In this document: piece after piece, positions 52,274 through 60,910 of the stretch
Layout: every line of letters starts with the position of its first letter
How positions within the stretch are numbered: the stretch's first letter is position 1
Origin: CAWDVK01 sp963805715
GTDB taxonomy: Bacteria > Actinomycetota > Actinomycetes > Streptosporangiales > Streptosporangiaceae
Direction: 5' to 3'
Assembly: GCA_963805715.1 (NCBI GenBank)
Contig: CAWDVK010000005.1
Span: forward strand, 124,001 to 188,000
DNA length: 64,000 nucleotides
The notes under the pieces: generated by a model
What the model was told of the DNA's origin: nothing
What the model saw: only the letters and a program-made list of their open reading frames with translations
The model's database searches: none
Program-made: the position numbers and the translations under genes

Positions 52274-53061
52274 TGGCCCCTCATGCCGCATCCCATCAAG
52301 ATCGGAGCCAGATGTCGGGAGTAGAGCCGGGCATGGGCGGCTATGACACGGCGAGCAGAGTCCAGGAGGTCTGGCCAGCGGCTAGTAAGTACGGTCATCC
52401 TCAATACTGGGTGCGGTACTTCGCGCCGTCGCCTGGGGATTATCTTCTCGAGGATGCTGCGGTGTCTGAGTGCCAGGCAATATGGGACAGCGGCGGTCAC
52501 TACCTGAGCCCCATCAGCGCGCCTGCGCAGTACAATCTGAGCAGCACCCATTCCGCCACAGGTCTCGCCGACGCGCAGGCCTTTGTGTCGGCGATGATTA
52601 CCGCGTATCACAAAGTGCGTCCTCTTCTGCTGCCGGACAACGGTATTCTCTGCTGCTGGCTTGACCAGGAATATTCCACCTCCCTGAGCCTTCACTACTG
52701 GAACGGCTGGGCGGGGTACATAAATGGATACGATTTCGGGGGGCACGGACAGGTGCTGCATGCCGGCCTGTACTGCAGCCCGGACTCGCCGTATCCCAAC
52801 TGCTCGACCATAGGCAGCGCCTCGGCCCATTACTGTTTCGGCATCTGGACACCCGAGGACCAGGCGTGCGGCCACACTCTCAGGAACCCGCCGCCCTACG
52901 CCCCGATGACCTGCGGCTCACTAGCATCCACGCGCGTCATACTCTGGCAATTCCATGAGGACATTGAATACCCAGGATGTCATCTCACGGTTAATGTGGA
53001 TTGTAACTGGAGCAATCTCAACTTTGCCAGGCACTGCTTCAACGTCAGCTCCTATTCATAG
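52273..53061 (+). CDS. Putative glycoside-hydrolase-like (DUF1906-type) protein
   Basis: The start codon overlaps the previous stop (TGATG). The 262-residue protein contains MGGYDTASRVQEVWPAASKY, YWVRYFAPSPGDY, DSGGHYLSPISAPAQ and WQFHEDIEYPGCHLTVNVDC. This has the layout of DUF1906/GH25-like barrels that act on or bind cell-wall glycans, with DTA at the first strand, but the resemblance is distant. Nine cysteines suggest disulfides, yet no signal peptide is obvious at the N-terminus. Codons are less GC-extreme than in housekeeping genes, consistent with acquired DNA. Confidence 0.5.
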   Translation: MAPHAASHQDRSQMSGVEPGMGGYDTASRVQEVWPAASKYGHPQYWVRYFAPSPGDYLLEDAAVSECQAIWDSGGHYLSPISAPAQYNLSSTHSATGLADAQAFVSAMITAYHKVRPLLLPDNGILCCWLDQEYSTSLSLHYWNGWAGYINGYDFGGHGQVLHAGLYCSPDSPYPNCSTIGSASAHYCFGIWTPEDQACGHTLRNPPPYAPMTCGSLASTRVILWQFHEDIEYPGCHLTVNVDCNWSNLNFARHCFNVSSYS

Positions 53062-53075
53062 GGACCACGGCAGAA

Positions 53076-53993
53076 GTGGCTGAAATGGTTCCCGGCGCTG
53101 CCGAGGTGCTGTCCGGGATGGTCGTCAGCGCAGCGGCACTGCTAGTAGCGGCCGGGGCGGCCAAGATGCACGGTGCCGTGCGCGGCACCGATGGTGACAG
53201 CGCCATCCGGCGCGCGCTCGGGATCTGGCCGGGCCACTGGCGGCTCGTCGAAGCGGCCGCGGGCGCGGCGGAATGCGCGACGGGCGCGGCAGTATGCGCT
53301 GGAATCTTCCCCGTGCTGGCAGGCGCGACGATGGCCGGGCTGGGCGCCGTGTTCACCGCGCTGCTGCTGAACGCCCGCCGTGCCGCAGTGCCCGGCGGCT
53401 GCGGGTGCCTCCGATGGCGTCACGGAGAGGCCGGGGCGGTGACGTGGCTGGTTATTGCCCGGGCAGGGTGGATCCTCGCCGCCGGCCTAGCCAGCGTCGC
53501 CCTCCCGCGGCCGGGGCTACCGTTCTTCGCGCGGCCATGGTTCTACGCCGGAGTCGCCGCAGGCTCAATCATGCTGGCGTTGCTGAGCGCGGCTCCGGCC
53601 TCTTACCGGGGGTTGTGCGGCTGGCAGAGGTGGCTTCCAGTCCGCGGTACGCTCGCCAGCCTCACGCGGCACCCAGTTTTCGCGGCCATGGCCGGGCCGG
53701 CCGGACTATTTGGCCAGGAGTTCGGCTACCGCCGCGCCGGGTGCGCCGAGGAGTTCTGGTTCCGCGCGTCACCTGAATCGCAGTGCCGGCCTGGCGCGGT
53801 CGTCTTCCGGGTCATGCGGCTCCCTGGCGGAGCGCTGGCGGTACATGCGTCAGTGCGGGACGCCATGCCGCCAGCAGCACGGCGGCGCGCCTGGCCTGGC
53901 CCCCTGCTCCCCACCGCAGTTGCAGCCAGCGGCCTTGAGGCGGACAGCTGCCGACAAACGCTGCCGACAAACCGCTATCAGGCAAAGGGATGA
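53076..53993 (+). CDS. MauE-like membrane protein
   Basis: The 305-residue protein has about five hydrophobic segments; the first half matches the MauE/DoxX-like pattern (ALLVAAGAAKMHGAVRG, then GHWRLVEAAAGAAECATGAA and a GCGCLRW cysteine loop). MauE supports disulfide formation or cofactor maturation in methylamine dehydrogenase and in secreted proteins. The C-terminal 100 residues are soluble and contain several cysteines. The 3' end overlaps the next start by four bases (ATGA). A role in folding the cysteine-rich protein before it is an inference. Confidence 0.6.
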   Translation: MAEMVPGAAEVLSGMVVSAAALLVAAGAAKMHGAVRGTDGDSAIRRALGIWPGHWRLVEAAAGAAECATGAAVCAGIFPVLAGATMAGLGAVFTALLLNARRAAVPGGCGCLRWRHGEAGAVTWLVIARAGWILAAGLASVALPRPGLPFFARPWFYAGVAAGSIMLALLSAAPASYRGLCGWQRWLPVRGTLASLTRHPVFAAMAGPAGLFGQEFGYRRAGCAEEFWFRASPESQCRPGAVVFRVMRLPGGALAVHASVRDAMPPAARRRAWPGPLLPTAVAASGLEADSCRQTLPTNRYQAKG

Positions 53994-54640
53994 TCATCGT
54001 GCGCGCTCATTGCTCCCGGTGGGCTGCTGGCCTTGTCGCCGCCGTTGCTGCCGGGGTCACCGGTTGTGGCTCAGTCGCAGATAACGGGGGGAGCGGCGCA
54101 GGTACGGCGGCGCCAAGCGCGACAGCCGCGATACCCACGACGAGCGCCCCGGCCACAGCGTCGCCCACGGCCACGGCGTCGCCCGCCACTGCCGATGCCC
54201 TCTGCCAGAACGCGCAGCTCAAGATCACGATGATCCGGGGCGGTGTCGCGGCCGGGAACGTCAGTGGTCTCATCGGCTTCACCAACAAGGGAATCTCACC
54301 CTGCAAGCTAACTGGCTGGCCGACACTCGTCGCGGTCAGTGCAGCGGGGACAACCACGACGGCTGTCCGCACGCTCACAACCACGTTCGGGCCCTACATC
54401 ACGGCGCCCCCGACGGTAACGGTCCCCCCTGGGGCGCAGGCGGAAGCGGTTCTCGCTGGCAGTGATGTCCCCGTGACGGGCGCTGCCTGCCCTCCGTCCT
54501 ACCGGCGCCTGCGTGTCACGCCGCCAGGCGGCACTAACGCCGCTGTAATCTCGGCGTGGCTTCCTGGCCTTTACGCCTACCTGCCCGCGTGCTCGATGAT
54601 CCGGGTCTCGCCTGTTGTGCCCAGCTCGGCTCTCCCGTGA
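53990..54640 (+). CDS. DUF4232-family lipoprotein
   Basis: The 216-residue protein has a lipobox VAAGVTGCGS near residue 25, a threonine/serine/alanine-rich linker, and then a DUF4232 domain (SGLIGFTNKGISPCKLTGWP, TTFGPYITAPPTVTVPPG, and a terminal LPACSMIRVSP). DUF4232 domains are common on actinomycete surface lipoproteins and have no proven function. It ends the secreted-protein operon. Confidence 0.75.
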   Translation: MIIVRAHCSRWAAGLVAAVAAGVTGCGSVADNGGSGAGTAAPSATAAIPTTSAPATASPTATASPATADALCQNAQLKITMIRGGVAAGNVSGLIGFTNKGISPCKLTGWPTLVAVSAAGTTTTAVRTLTTTFGPYITAPPTVTVPPGAQAEAVLAGSDVPVTGAACPPSYRRLRVTPPGGTNAAVISAWLPGLYAYLPACSMIRVSPVVPSSALP

Positions 54641-54775
54641 GCAGCTTCGCCGCGGTCACGTCGCAGGCGACGCCGAGACCCGATCTTCCCAGCAAGGTCG
54701 GTCCTTGTCGGTCCTTCCTGTCGGCCGCCATCGTCGCCCGCCATCGTCGCCCGCCAGCACGGTTCAAGATCACTG

Positions 54776-55070
54776 ACTTCGGACGCGCCCGGCCGCCCGT
54801 CCAAGGCGCTGACGCTCGCCCAGGCCGAGGCCGTCCTCACCGCCGCCGAGGGCACCCGGATGCACGCCTACATCGTGGTGTCCCTGCTGACCGGTGCTCG
54901 CCCGCCCCGAGGAACTGCGCGCCCTGACTTGGGATCATGTCCACCTTGACGGCCAGCCCGCCGTTTGATCCTCCGATCCCGCCCCATCTGGAGATGTGGC
55001 GGTCGTTCCGGATCGGGGGAGACACCAAGACCCGCAAGTCCCGGCCCGTGCTGCAAGGTGGCGCAGTCGC
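54776..55070 (+). pseudogene. Tyrosine-recombinase (integrase) remnant
   Basis: In shifting frames this reads SDAPGRPSKALTLAQAEAVL, TAAEGTRMHAYIVVSLLTG, EELRALTWDHVHLDG and WRSFRIGGDTKTRKSR. It parallels the catalytic-domain start of the intact integrase at 55388-56566 (GRPSKSLTRTQAAALLAASS, TTGIRTEEARALTW, and GDTKTQKSR). Frameshifts and loss of the C-terminal half show that it is dead. It lies just left of the tRNA fragment, so it probably comes from an earlier element at the same site. Confidence 0.7.
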
Positions 55071-55183
55071 CACGGACAGCATCTTCGGCACCCGAAACGC
55101 CGAACATAGTCACGCAGAGAGTCACTCAGCTGACACAGCCGGAGCTACCTGGCTCCGCGCAGTCGCTCTGACCTGCGACAACT

Positions 55184-55232
55184 TGGTGGGCGGTACTGGG
55201 ATTGAACCAGTGACCTCTTCCGTGTCAGGGAA
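55184..55232 (-). other. Partial tRNA-Val(GAC), attachment site of an integrative element
   Basis: On the minus strand this is the 3' part of a tRNA: CTGACAC anticodon loop with GAC, a GGAAG stem arm, variable and T arms (GGTTCAATCC), acceptor strand ACCGCCC and an encoded CCA end at 55184. The 5' half is absent, and the sequence diverges after the anticodon arm. A 3'-end tRNA fragment next to an integrase gene is the standard signature of the left attachment site. The complete tRNA should lie at the other end of the element, to the right of this window. Confidence 0.8.
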
Positions 55233-55387
55233 ACTCGGGCGCATGATAACCAGGCGCAACGTTGGCTATTCTTCTAGCTGACCTGGGTGTTTGAGTCTGC
55301 TTGGGTCTGCCCGAGTCTCCAGGTATGCAGGCAGATGGTCCCCAGGATGGTCCCCATCCCGGCCGCTCGAGCGGTAACGTATCGCTC

Positions 55388-56566
55388 ATGCCTACCAGGC
55401 GCGGATGGGGTCAGGACGCCATCAGCTTCGAGCACACCGAGCCCTGTCGCGACCCGGGTCGTCATCGCAGCTGCGCCGGGCGCTGGCGCGGGATCATCAG
55501 CCTCGGCTACGGGCCGGACGGCAAGCGGCGGCGGCGGAAGGTCAGCGGGCCGACGAAGTCCGTCGTGCAGGAACGGCTGGAGAAACTCCACGACGAGATT
55601 GACGCGGGAGTCAGGGCGAAGCCCGGCTACACCGTCCGCCAGGCCGCCGAGGACTGGCTGAAGGACGGGATGACCGGCCGCGACGCCAAGACCATCAGCA
55701 AGAACGAGTATGTCCTCGCCCCGCTGCTTGCCGAGCTCGGCAGCACGAAGCTCCGCGAGCTGTCCGCAGGCGCCGTCAGCGACGCTCTCGCCGCGATGGC
55801 CCGCACCTACAGCACCGCCGCGGTCAGCATGGCCCACTCGGCCCTGACCCGGGCGATCACGCACGCGCAGGCCCGCGACCTCGCCAGCCGGAACATCTCG
55901 GCACTCGTCGACACCCCGAAAGGGCAGACCGGCAGGCCGAGCAAGTCACTGACCCGCACTCAGGCTGCCGCGCTGCTCGCCGCCTCTTCCGGCACCATGA
56001 ACGCCTACATCACGCTGTGCCTGACGACCGGGATCCGCACGGAGGAAGCACGCGCGCTCACCTGGCAGCACGTCGACTTCGGCGACCCTGACGCCAGCCC
56101 GCCGCGCCCGGCATCGGTCGCCGTATGGCGCTCGGTGCGCGCCACCGGAGACACCAAGACGCAGAAATCCCGGCGCACGCTCGCCCTGCCCAGGATGGCA
56201 GCCGATGCCCTGCGGGCGCAGCGGGAGCGCCAGGACGAACACCGGGCCACAGCGGGGGATGCCTGGCAGGATAGCGGGCTTGTCTTCACCACCCGGACAG
56301 GGAAGGCCATCGACGCGTCCAGCATCCGCAAGCAGTTCAAGGTCGCGTGCCGCGGCGCCGGGATCGAGGGAACCTGGACACCTCGCGAGCTGCGGCACTC
56401 GTTCGTCTCGCTGCTATCGGAGCACGGCACGATAGTCGAGGAGATCGCCCGGCTGGCCGGGCACAGCTCCACCCGCACCACTGAGGTCATCTACCGCCAG
56501 GAGCTGCGGCCCGTGCTGACCACCGGCGCGGAGGCAATGGACAAGCTGTTCGCAACCACGCCCTGA
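55388..56566 (+). CDS. Site-specific tyrosine recombinase (integrase)
   Basis: The integrase has an N-terminal SAM-like/AP2 DNA-binding part with WRGIISLGYGPDGKRRRRKV, a core-binding domain, and a catalytic domain with arginine in TTGIRTEEARALTW, WTPRELRHSFVSLL, LAGHSSTRTTEV and the nucleophile in VIYRQEL. The box II histidine is arginine (RELRH), a variant common in pSAM2-like actinomycete integrases. ATG 55388 is the most likely start; the frame is open to 55301. It lies 155 bases from the tRNA-Val fragment and points into the element, so it should excise and integrate it. Confidence 0.92.
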   Translation: MPTRRGWGQDAISFEHTEPCRDPGRHRSCAGRWRGIISLGYGPDGKRRRRKVSGPTKSVVQERLEKLHDEIDAGVRAKPGYTVRQAAEDWLKDGMTGRDAKTISKNEYVLAPLLAELGSTKLRELSAGAVSDALAAMARTYSTAAVSMAHSALTRAITHAQARDLASRNISALVDTPKGQTGRPSKSLTRTQAAALLAASSGTMNAYITLCLTTGIRTEEARALTWQHVDFGDPDASPPRPASVAVWRSVRATGDTKTQKSRRTLALPRMAADALRAQRERQDEHRATAGDAWQDSGLVFTTRTGKAIDASSIRKQFKVACRGAGIEGTWTPRELRHSFVSLLSEHGTIVEEIARLAGHSSTRTTEVIYRQELRPVLTTGAEAMDKLFATTP

Positions 56567-56899
56567 GCGCCCATCGGGGAAGTGCTTCCGTCCTTTACGC
56601 TGCGCTTGCTTTGGACGGGCTAGCAGGCCGTGCTCGCCGTCACTCTTCCACAGGCTGGTCAGTAGTAGTGGTGATCTTCTCGATGACCAAGGAGGCGCCG
56701 TATTTGCTGGTGGCGAGGAGACCACCAGGTCTCCTCGCAGTCTGGCAGGCCAGGTACAGGCTGCAGCTCGACGCACCGAGCAAGCCGGCAAGCGCCGTGG
56801 TGATCGCACGGGAGTCATGGTCTGGTTCCCGCCGAGCCAACGCGGCAATCTCGCTGTGCTGCTTACCGGTTCGAGGAGCTACCGCTGGTCGCGGGTATC

Positions 56900-57170
56900 G
56901 CCGCCTTGAGCATCACGCGAGCTGCTCCGGCCTCGCCCCGGTCCCCCTTCCGGGGGAGAGAGAACGCACCGAGGAGCTGCTCCGCACCCTGGTCGAGGCC
57001 GAGATCACCGCCCGAGGCCGAGATCACCGCCCGCGACGCCTCCAACGCCCGGACCCGGCTGAAGACCGTCGCGTTCCCGGTGACCAAGACACTGGAGGAG
57101 TTCGACCTGGGCGTGTCCTCCATCCCCGCCGCCACCGTGGACTACCTCGCCTCGGCGGCACGCGTACTTC
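56900..57170 (+). pseudogene. IS21-family helper (IstB-like) remnant
   Basis: Across two frames the DNA encodes ERTEELLRTLVEAEITAR and then ARTRLKTVAFPVTKTLEEFD, and IPAATVDYLAS. These correspond to the N-terminal part of IstB ATPases (LLEAEV-ARR..RLK.A.FP..KTLEDFDF). There is no Walker motif and no IstA, so it is an inactive fragment. The region before it (56567-56899) has no recognisable gene. Confidence 0.6.
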
Positions 57171-57282
57171 GTGCGTGTCCTGCACTCGTCTGGCCGCGCT
57201 CCAAGTGCCGTCCGCGGCACGCGCTGCCGGGAAGGTGAAGTAAACGGCGTACCTGCGTGAGGCGTCCTAACGCTAGGTATTC

Positions 57283-59496
57283 ATGTCCATACGCGAACGG
57301 GTGAGGTCATTGGGGATCATGCGTCTGTCGGCGGCTGTCGCGACCGCGGCGCTCGTGCTGGCGATGGCGGCGACCGGGTCTGCGGCGAGCGCGGCTACCG
57401 TGGGGTCAGCCCCGGATTACCGTCACGCCTGCGCTGCGGCGGCACCGGCCGGGCAGGCGGAGTGCCTGGCCCTGATACGGACTAACGTGGCGAATTCCGC
57501 GGTCGCTACCCCTGATGCGGCCTCGGGGTACGAGCCGGCGGACCTGCAGAGCGCCTACGACCTCGCGACGGCTGCGGCCTCTTCCGGTCGCGGCCAGACG
57601 GTGGCGCTAGTGGACGCCTACGACGATCCCACAGCGGAGAGTGACCTCGCGTACTACCGCTCTTACTTTGACCTTTCGGCCTGTACCACGGCGAACGGCT
57701 GCTTCAGCAAGGTGAACGAGGACGGCGAGGCAAGCCCGCTGCCGCCTGCGTCCGGGACGACCGGCTGGGCCACCGAGGAGTCGCTGGACCTGGACATGGT
57801 GTCGGCGATCTGCCCGAACTGCCACATCCTCCTGGTTGAGGCCAACTCGCCCGAGGACACCGAGCTGGGCACTGCCGTCAATACTGCAGTCAGTCTCGGC
57901 GCCGGGTACGTCAGCAACTCCTACGGGGGCGCGGAGTTCAGCGGCGAGACCACAGACTCGGCCGACTACTACGACCATCCAGGCGTGGCCGTAACAGTGA
58001 GCGCTGGCGACAGCGGCTACGGGGTGGAGTTCCCGGCCGCCTCCCCGTATGTCACCTCGGTCGGCGGTACCTCGCTGATCCGGGACAGCTCCACCGCGCG
58101 GGGCTGGAGCGAGACCGTCTGGGGCGACGGCGAGTCGGGTACAGACGGCGACGGCACCGGCTCGGGGTGCTCGGCCTATGAGCCCAAGCCGTCCTGGCAG
58201 ACCGACACCGGCTGCGGCGACCGGACCGTCGCGGATGTCTCCGCCGACGCGGACCCGAACACCGGGGTCTATGTCTACGACACCTACGATCAGGGCGGTT
58301 GGCTGATCGTCGGCGGGACATCCGCGGCCTCGCCGATCATCGCGTCGGCGTACGCCTTGGCCGGGACGCCCGTCTCAGGTACTTACCCGGCTGAGTACCC
58401 CTACGAGCACAGCAGCCATCTCTACGACGTGACGTTGGGGAGCAATGGCTCGTGCGGGACCTACCTGTGCAATGGCGAGGTTGGCTATGACGGGCCGACC
58501 GGCCTGGGAACCCCCGACAGCCTGGGCGCATTCCAGGCCGTCGACAACACCGTCACCGTCACGAATCCGGGCACTCAGTCGAGTATCAAGGGCGCGAAGA
58601 TCACGCCCCTGGCGATCACGGCCGCGGACTCTGATCTGTCGCAGACGCTGGCCTACAGCGCCACCGGGCTCCCGGCAGGCCTGTCCATCAGCAGCTCCAC
58701 CGGGATCATCTCGGGCAAGCCGACAGCTGCCGGAACCAGCTCTGTCACCGTGAGCGCAGCCGATGACACCGGGGCCACGGGCTCGGCCGCATTCACATGG
58801 ACCGTGACCGCTAGTACTGTCACGGTCACCAGTCCTGGCACGCAGGTCACCTTCAAGGGAACGAAGATCACTCCCCTGCAGATCCGGGCAACTGACTCGG
58901 ACACCAGCCAGTCCCTCACCTACACGGCAACGGGGCTGCCGGCCGGGCTGGCCATCAGCACAGCCGGAAAGATCACTGGCACGCCCAGGACCCTGCAGTA
59001 CACCAAGGTGACCGTGACAGCCACCGACAGCACGGGCGCCTCCGGCAGCACGAGCTTCTACTGGGACGACGGCGCTAAGGGCACGATCACCTCGGGCCTG
59101 TCTTCCACGCGGTGCCTGACCGCCCGCAGCGGCAGCTACAAGGCCGGCACCGCCATCGAGATCTCCAAGTGCAACGGCTCCAGCTCACAGCGCTGGATCA
59201 TCTACGCCGGCCCGAAAAGCGAGGACAGCATCGAGCTGGCCTCCGGGGACAAGAGCAGCTCTGACCGGGCTGGCTGCATGGGCGTGACGGGCTCCAGCAC
59301 CGCATCCGGAGCCAAGGTGGCCGCCTACCGTTGCATCCTCACCACCAGCCTGGTGTGGAAGCCCGGCAGTTACGGTCACCTGACCGGAGAGCACTCGGGC
59401 AAGTGCCTCATCGACTCGGCCGCCGGGCCGAACGGCACACAGCTCACCATCGCCACCTGCAAGAACGAGAACCAGGAGCACTGGACCCTGCCCTAG
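57283..59496 (+). CDS. Secreted S53 (sedolisin/kumamolisin-type) peptidase with PIG-like and ricin-type domains
   Basis: The 737-residue protein has a signal peptide (hydrophobic core at residues 14-36) and almost no pro-domain. The S53 catalytic domain runs to about residue 420, with Glu165 or Glu166 and Asp169 or Asp171 in TEESLDLDMVSAICPN and Ser347 in GGTSAASP. Two Ig-like putative (He_PIG) repeats follow at about 425-600 (TGLPAGLSIS, TGLPAGLAIS), then a ricin-type beta-trefoil part (SSTRCLTARSG, SQRWII, WTLP). It probably degrades protein at acidic pH, and the tail anchors it to polysaccharide. It sits inside the integrative element. Confidence 0.88.
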   Translation: MSIRERVRSLGIMRLSAAVATAALVLAMAATGSAASAATVGSAPDYRHACAAAAPAGQAECLALIRTNVANSAVATPDAASGYEPADLQSAYDLATAAASSGRGQTVALVDAYDDPTAESDLAYYRSYFDLSACTTANGCFSKVNEDGEASPLPPASGTTGWATEESLDLDMVSAICPNCHILLVEANSPEDTELGTAVNTAVSLGAGYVSNSYGGAEFSGETTDSADYYDHPGVAVTVSAGDSGYGVEFPAASPYVTSVGGTSLIRDSSTARGWSETVWGDGESGTDGDGTGSGCSAYEPKPSWQTDTGCGDRTVADVSADADPNTGVYVYDTYDQGGWLIVGGTSAASPIIASAYALAGTPVSGTYPAEYPYEHSSHLYDVTLGSNGSCGTYLCNGEVGYDGPTGLGTPDSLGAFQAVDNTVTVTNPGTQSSIKGAKITPLAITAADSDLSQTLAYSATGLPAGLSISSSTGIISGKPTAAGTSSVTVSAADDTGATGSAAFTWTVTASTVTVTSPGTQVTFKGTKITPLQIRATDSDTSQSLTYTATGLPAGLAISTAGKITGTPRTLQYTKVTVTATDSTGASGSTSFYWDDGAKGTITSGLSSTRCLTARSGSYKAGTAIEISKCNGSSSQRWIIYAGPKSEDSIELASGDKSSSDRAGCMGVTGSSTASGAKVAAYRCILTTSLVWKPGSYGHLTGEHSGKCLIDSAAGPNGTQLTIATCKNENQEHWTLP

Positions 59497-59720
59497 CCCG
59501 AGTTTCGTGTGCCCAGCAGCGTGGGTGCACAGCGTTGACCAGGAGGTGGTCACGTTGAGGTGATCCACGCGCAAGCTCGTGTCCGCCAGCCGGTGGAAGT
59601 CCGGTCCGGGTAGCTGCCAGGAGGCCCGGTAGCAGGCTGCCGGTGCCGGGGGGAAACGCCCGGTGCCGAAGCGCAGCGTCGAAAGCCCCTTCGGGGGGAG
59701 CAACTGTCCAGCCCGCAGCA
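59497..59720 (+). other. Structured non-coding-looking stretch, possible group II intron 5' fragment
   Basis: The sequence holds nested hairpins (GCCGGTGCCGGGGGGAAACGCCCGGTGCCGAAGCG region near 59640-59675) in a pattern like domain I of bacterial group II introns, and it abuts the broken LCAT-like gene. No domain V or reverse-transcriptase gene is present, so it could equally be unrelated repeated DNA. Confidence 0.25.
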
Positions 59721-59724
59721 TGAA

Positions 59725-60021
59725 GCGAATCCTGCAGCCGAGTGACCGCAAACGGCCTAGGAGCCGGTCGTAGCCCTTGACCGGGGTCCACACGCGGGGG
59801 AGGACGTGCAGGTCTGGCGTGAGGGCGACCGGCTCGACGCCGTCGTCGGGGTGGTGGTCGCCGATGTCCTCGGGCAGTTACAGCCGCTTGATCGAGGTGC
59901 CGAAGGTGCCGATCGCCCGTAGGGCCGAGCCTGCCGACGGCGCCCAGACGAGGTGACCGTCCTGGCGCAGGGTGCTGCCCAGGATTCCGGGAAGCACGAC
60001 GACAAGGTCAGTTGCCGTCAT
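59725..60021 (-). pseudogene. LCAT-like lipase/acyltransferase, N-terminal fragment with stop codon
   Basis: From ATG 60021 the frame reads DLVVVLPGILGSTLRQDG, then LVWAPSAGSALRAIGTFG and IKRL, where a TAA at 59878-59880 interrupts it; the frame continues as LPEDIGDHHPDDGVEP and WTPVKGYDRLLGRLRSL before unrelated DNA. The GILGSTL and PVKGYDRLL motifs are those of LCAT/phospholipase-like alpha/beta-hydrolases in actinomycetes. The nonsense codon and truncation mark it as dead. Its start overlaps the stop of the next gene by 14 bases. Confidence 0.65.
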
Positions 60022-60910
60022 CAGCTGGCTCCTCGGGAGAGATTCCCTGGGTTGAACCGGATGGGGTTGTGAGGCCGGGTATGAGCTGCAGGACGCCGTG
60101 GTGGTGCTGGCCGATCTCGGCGAGTTCGTTGATCCACGCTGGCGAGTGGGCTGGGTCGAGAGTACGGGCTTCGGTGATCAGGTTCAGTGCCCGGTCCTGG
60201 TCTCCGGCGATTGCTGTCCCTGCGGCGTAATAGAACAAGGCAGAAGCAATTTCCGCCTTGGTAGTCGCGATGGTGGTGGCCACGGTCGCCGCTGGCAGGA
60301 GGCTGGCGGGATCGGGGCGGGTGGCCCAGAGTATGCAGCAGGCCAGGAAACCGGCCTGGCTCGGCGAGGGCATCGAAGACCGGCTCGGCGTCACCTGCCC
60401 TGGCCAGGTCAAGCAGGCTACCGGCACGCAAGGCAGCCAGGGACATGTCGTCATCCCGCGCGGCCAGATCGCGGAGCAGGCCAGCCATCACCTCGCCAAG
60501 CAGCTCGCCACCACGGTGGGCTAGCATGGCCTGCTGGCTGACGGGGTCAGCGGCAGCGAACTCGTGAGCCAGGACCGTCAGCAGCAGAGGCTGGTAGGCG
60601 CGCTGGACGCCTTCCCGCAAAGAGCTTTCCCGCAGGCCCGTGTAGCGGCTTGCGGCCTTCTCGCTCATATCGAACAGCGCCTCTCCCACCGCGGCGTCAG
60701 CTGCGGATCCCAGTAGTTCGAGATGAGCAGCCAGGTAGTCCCGCTCGGCAGTGTAAGTATCGGTCCCGACCCACGTCCGGGCCGCACCGAGCAGCTCCGG
60801 ATCAGCGGTGAGCCAGGCCGGGACAGGCCCGCGGGTGTGATGTGCCCAGTTCCTGTCGAAGCTGAGCGGATCGCCGGCGCGGTGACGGCGGGCTTCTTCG
60901 TGGCCGACGG
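60008..60910 (-). pseudogene. TPR-like hypothetical protein, frameshifted and cut by an IS
   Basis: The frame coming from 60910 encodes FDRNWAHHTRGPVPAWLTAD, TYTAERDYLAAHLELLGSA, EKAASRYTGLRESSLREG and LARAGDAEPVFDALAE. At about 60370 the frame shifts and the protein continues as GFLACCILWATRPD, TTIATTKAEIASALFYYAAG, and ALNLITEARTLDPAHSPAW to TGA 60008-60010. The last part looks like a tetratricopeptide helix pair. It ends at an IS remnant, so the N-terminus is lost. It was followed by the LCAT-like gene. The function is unknown. Confidence 0.55.

Noticed and set aside
54937..55281. ORF ending in GGTGIEPVTSSVSGK
   Set aside because: That peptide is the translation of the tRNA-Val fragment, a well-known artefact in actinomycete annotations, and the upstream part is an integrase remnant.
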